Positions 6,131-7,519 of a stretch of 7,519 bases of DNA are shown piece after piece; the stretch's first letter is position 1; every line of letters starts with the position of its first letter. Under the pieces are notes generated by a model that saw only the letters and a program-made list of their open reading frames with translations, was not told the DNA's origin and did no database searches. Source of the DNA: Candidatus Omnitrophota bacterium (GTDB taxonomy: Bacteria; Omnitrophota; Gorgyraeia; Duberdicusellales; 4484-171); the NCBI GenBank assembly GCA_030601015.1, contig JAUVUO010000060.1, forward strand, positions 1-7,519, written 5' to 3'. A program made the translations under genes and the position numbers.

Positions 6131-7105
6131 GGATTGAATGATTAAAATCTTTTCTTCTTTTCTAACAAACATAAAAGGCAGATCAACAACACTCCCAAAA
6201 GGCCTATTAAATACCAAATCTCTTATCTCATTCATATGTTTTGCCTCTAATCTACGGGTATCCCCTTTAACTTCTTCTATAGCTATTCTAACAACATTAT
6301 TAAATATAGAAACTGATAACTCTTTAACCTTATCCAAATCTAAATATACAGCGTTTCTTGTTTCTCTTTTCTTCAAAGAAAGAAACTTTTCATAAGAAAA
6401 ATTATAAATAAAATCATAATCTAACGAAACGTTATAAGCTAAATTATTTAAGTTTTCTATTATATTCACGTTCATCTCCTTAAGTAAAGGTAATAATTTC
6501 AATCTTATTCGATTTCGAAAGAATCTATCCTCAAAATTAGTCTTATCTACTCTATACGGTATTCCTTTAATATCCAGCCAATCAACAATTTTTTGCTTAG
6601 AAAGGTTCACCATCGGCCTTATAATTATCAAGCTTTTAAATTTGGTTTTCGGCAAAAAACCTCTCAATCCTCTCAATCCGGATCCCCTTATTAATCGCAT
6701 TAATACTGTTTCCGCTAAATCGTCTCTATGATGAGCTAATGCTATTTTTTTAATTTTAGTTTGACTCGAACATTTTAAAAAAAAGTCTAATCTTAAATTC
6801 CTTGAAGTCTGTTCTAAAGAGTCACCTTTAAATATTTTGTTAACATCTTTTTTTTCACTTATGATTTTTATGTTTAATCTTTCACACAACTGCTTAATAA
6901 ACTCTTCTTCTTCATCTGCTTCTTTTCTTAAGCTATGATTAAAATGAGCACAAACTATATCTAACTTATATTTTTTTCTTAATAAATAAAACAGATACAG
7001 CATACTTACGGAATCCGGGCCTCCCGAAACACCTAATAAAAGCCTATCTTTCTTTTTAAGTAACTTAAGATTTATTAAAGTCTTTTCAAATATTTCTTCA
7101 ATCAT
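6119..7105 (-). CDS. tilS: tRNA(Ile)-lysidine synthase, short form
   Basis: TilS converts the wobble cytidine (C34) of the CAU-anticodon tRNA-Ile to lysidine using lysine and ATP, so the tRNA reads AUA instead of AUG. It is normally essential. Seen: the PP-loop SGGPDS (27-32), AHFNHSLRKEADEEEEF (53-69), DSLEQTSRNLR (95-105), AHHRDDLAETVLMRLIRGSG (124-143), RPMVNLSKQKI (163-173), and DKTNFEDRFFRNRIR (187-201). The 328 residues are shorter than the E. coli and B. subtilis proteins (over 430); from memory Aquifex has a similarly short version. The catalytic domain and the linking domain with LPFMFVRKEEKILII near the end are present, and the separate C-terminal domain is missing, with the frame ending cleanly. 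ATG at 7105 has no obvious Shine-Dalgarno in its very AT-rich leader. A putative structured RNA lies just upstream, and ftsH follows after 24 bases. Confidence 0.96.
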   Translation of the reverse strand: MIEEIFEKTLINLKLLKKKDRLLLGVSGGPDSVSMLYLFYLLRKKYKLDIVCAHFNHSLRKEADEEEEFIKQLCERLNIKIISEKKDVNKIFKGDSLEQTSRNLRLDFFLKCSSQTKIKKIALAHHRDDLAETVLMRLIRGSGLRGLRGFLPKTKFKSLIIIRPMVNLSKQKIVDWLDIKGIPYRVDKTNFEDRFFRNRIRLKLLPLLKEMNVNIIENLNNLAYNVSLDYDFIYNFSYEKFLSLKKRETRNAVYLDLDKVKELSVSIFNNVVRIAIEEVKGDTRRLEAKHMNEIRDLVFNRPFGSVVDLPFMFVRKEEKILIIQSLIL

Positions 7106-7381
7106 AATTTATATTATTATTTGCAGCTTTTTTTTAAAGATTAAGAATTGAAACATATTTCAGAAGTGTTACTAAATGAGACAATCCCTGATTACACAGA
7201 TTTGAAACATTATCTTTTTCATCGGTATAATTATCTTTTAATCGCTGGAATCAGGAACTAATGCTATTACGCACACCGCGCTTTTGGGAATCAAAAATTA
7301 CGCAAGACAAATGAACTGCCCCGCAGCAAAGGGGTATCGAAGGTATTTCCCCTGGATAACGGCCTCTCAGCAAACTGAAGG

Positions 7382-7431
7382 GAATTAACCCTAAGCCCCT
7401 TCGACTCCCTTTAGTCTCTCAGGGTTAATTC
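7382..7431. repeat. Inverted repeat forming an 11-base-pair stem-loop
   Basis: GAATTAACCCT (7382-7392) and AGGGTTAATTC (7421-7431) are perfect inverted copies separated by 28 bases. After one mismatch AG/CT continues the stem, and GACT (7403-7406) with AGTC (7413-7416) can form a smaller stem at its tip. It is the longest perfect local helix found in the window and belongs to the candidate RNA. Confidence 0.75.
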
Positions 7432-7437
7432 GGCTAC

Positions 7438-7460
7438 AATCTTTTCCTTCGAAAAAGATT
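7438..7460. repeat. Inverted repeat forming an 8-base-pair hairpin
   Basis: AATCTTTT (7438-7445) and AAAAGATT (7453-7460) are perfect inverted copies around a 7-base loop. It lies just inside the right closing arm of the candidate RNA. Only weak A/T pairs make up most of the stem, and no U-tract follows on either strand in a terminator-like position. Confidence 0.6.
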
Positions 7461-7519
7461 AAGTCTCATTGATTAAAATCACATCTTACAACTCATTTTA
7501 AAAATAATTATCTGACTGT

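Larger units (their letters stand above)
7175..7470. ncRNA. Candidate structured RNA of about 300 nt, family and strand unknown
   Basis: Perfect 8-base arms AATGAGAC (7175-7182) and GTCTCATT (7463-7470) could close the whole element. Inside are a 7-base helix (7187-7193 with 7249-7255, extendable by 7197-7202 with 7240-7247), a 5-base hairpin around 7282-7296, G4/C4 pairings near 7319-7352, a small CAG/CTG hairpin near 7368-7377, an 11-base stem (7382-7392 with 7421-7431) with its own internal stem, and an 8-base hairpin (7438-7445 with 7453-7460). By hand count, bases 7311-7440 are 50% GC, whereas the surrounding DNA is clearly AT-rich; in such genomes this often marks a functional RNA. I looked for tmRNA, RNase P, SRP and 6S RNA, tRNA and TPP/SAM riboswitch signatures and recognised none. 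A promoter-like TTGAAA then TGTTACTAAAT (about 7148-7177, plus) would suit plus-strand transcription; minus-strand transcription as a tilS leader is equally possible. Confidence 0.45.
7106..7519. other. 414-base region without a protein gene, upstream of tilS
   Basis: I found no credible coding frame here: frames on the minus strand close quickly and no partial upstream gene is recognisable. The outer parts (7106-7174 and 7471-7519) are AT-rich like other intergenic DNA. The middle is GC-rich and full of inverted repeats, described separately as a candidate structured RNA. A run of T (7128-7135 area, plus strand) precedes the tilS start, but without a stem it is not a convincing terminator. 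No promoter for tilS stands out. Confidence 0.6.

Noticed and set aside
6138..6395. Plus-strand frame of 85 codons inside tilS
   Set aside because: Antisense shadow of the TilS C-terminal half.
7127..7140. Intrinsic terminator at the T-run before tilS
   Set aside because: The T-run has no stable stem directly upstream on the plus strand.
7175..7470. MITE or insertion element bounded by AATGAGAC/GTCTCATT
   Set aside because: The arms are only 8 bases, no target-site duplication is visible outside them and no transposase is present; internal helices fit an RNA better, though a degenerate element is not excluded.
7175..7470. tmRNA, RNase P RNA, SRP RNA, 6S RNA or a TPP/SAM riboswitch
   Set aside because: None of the conserved core sequences of these families could be found on either strand by eye.

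Overview
This window is AT-rich and every recognisable protein gene lies on the minus strand. It carries a conserved bacterial housekeeping cluster, in transcription order (right to left): tilS, ftsH, folP, cdaA, a 44-codon gene resembling a truncated ybbR/cdaR, pdxJ, acpS and nnrD, with nnrD running off the left edge. FtsH, TilS, PdxJ and a CdaA-type diadenylate cyclase mark it as bacterial. From memory, a similar order (ftsH-folP-cdaA-ybbR-glmM-pdxJ-acpS-nnrD) occurs in Deltaproteobacteria and some Gram-negative candidate phyla. The low GC, lysine-rich proteins and compact spacing would suit an uncultured lineage such as Omnitrophota, but that placement is a weak inference and no rRNA or other marker here proves it.

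Layout: 1-855 nnrD (3' end outside the window), overlapping acpS (818-1171) by 38 bases. pdxJ (1227-1940) starts with GTG. Positions 1941-2195 hold a short ORF too small for routine gene calling (2013-2147), which has the best Shine-Dalgarno in the window and looks like the membrane anchor of a YbbR/CdaR protein without its YbbR domains. An imperfect hairpin overlaps its stop. cdaA (2196-2954) overlaps folP (2954-4174) by one base. folP encodes a long dihydropteroate synthase with an extra N-terminal domain. ftsH (4247-6094) lies 24 bases after tilS (6119-7105).

The right 414 bases (7106-7519) contain no convincing protein gene. Their core (about 7311-7440) is 50% GC, well above the flanking sequence. 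A chain of inverted repeats there is enclosed by a long-range closing pair (7175-7182 with 7463-7470). This looks like a structured RNA of about 300 nt whose family and strand I could not identify.

Functionally the genes serve separate core needs: tRNA-Ile decoding (TilS), membrane proteolysis (FtsH), folate (FolP), c-di-AMP signalling (CdaA and possibly its mini-partner), pyridoxal phosphate (PdxJ), acyl-carrier-protein activation (AcpS) and NAD(P)HX repair (NnrD). Tight spacing and two overlaps suggest co-transcription, with a possible extra promoter just before ftsH. The two most unusual items are the mini-YbbR gene and the putative structured RNA.
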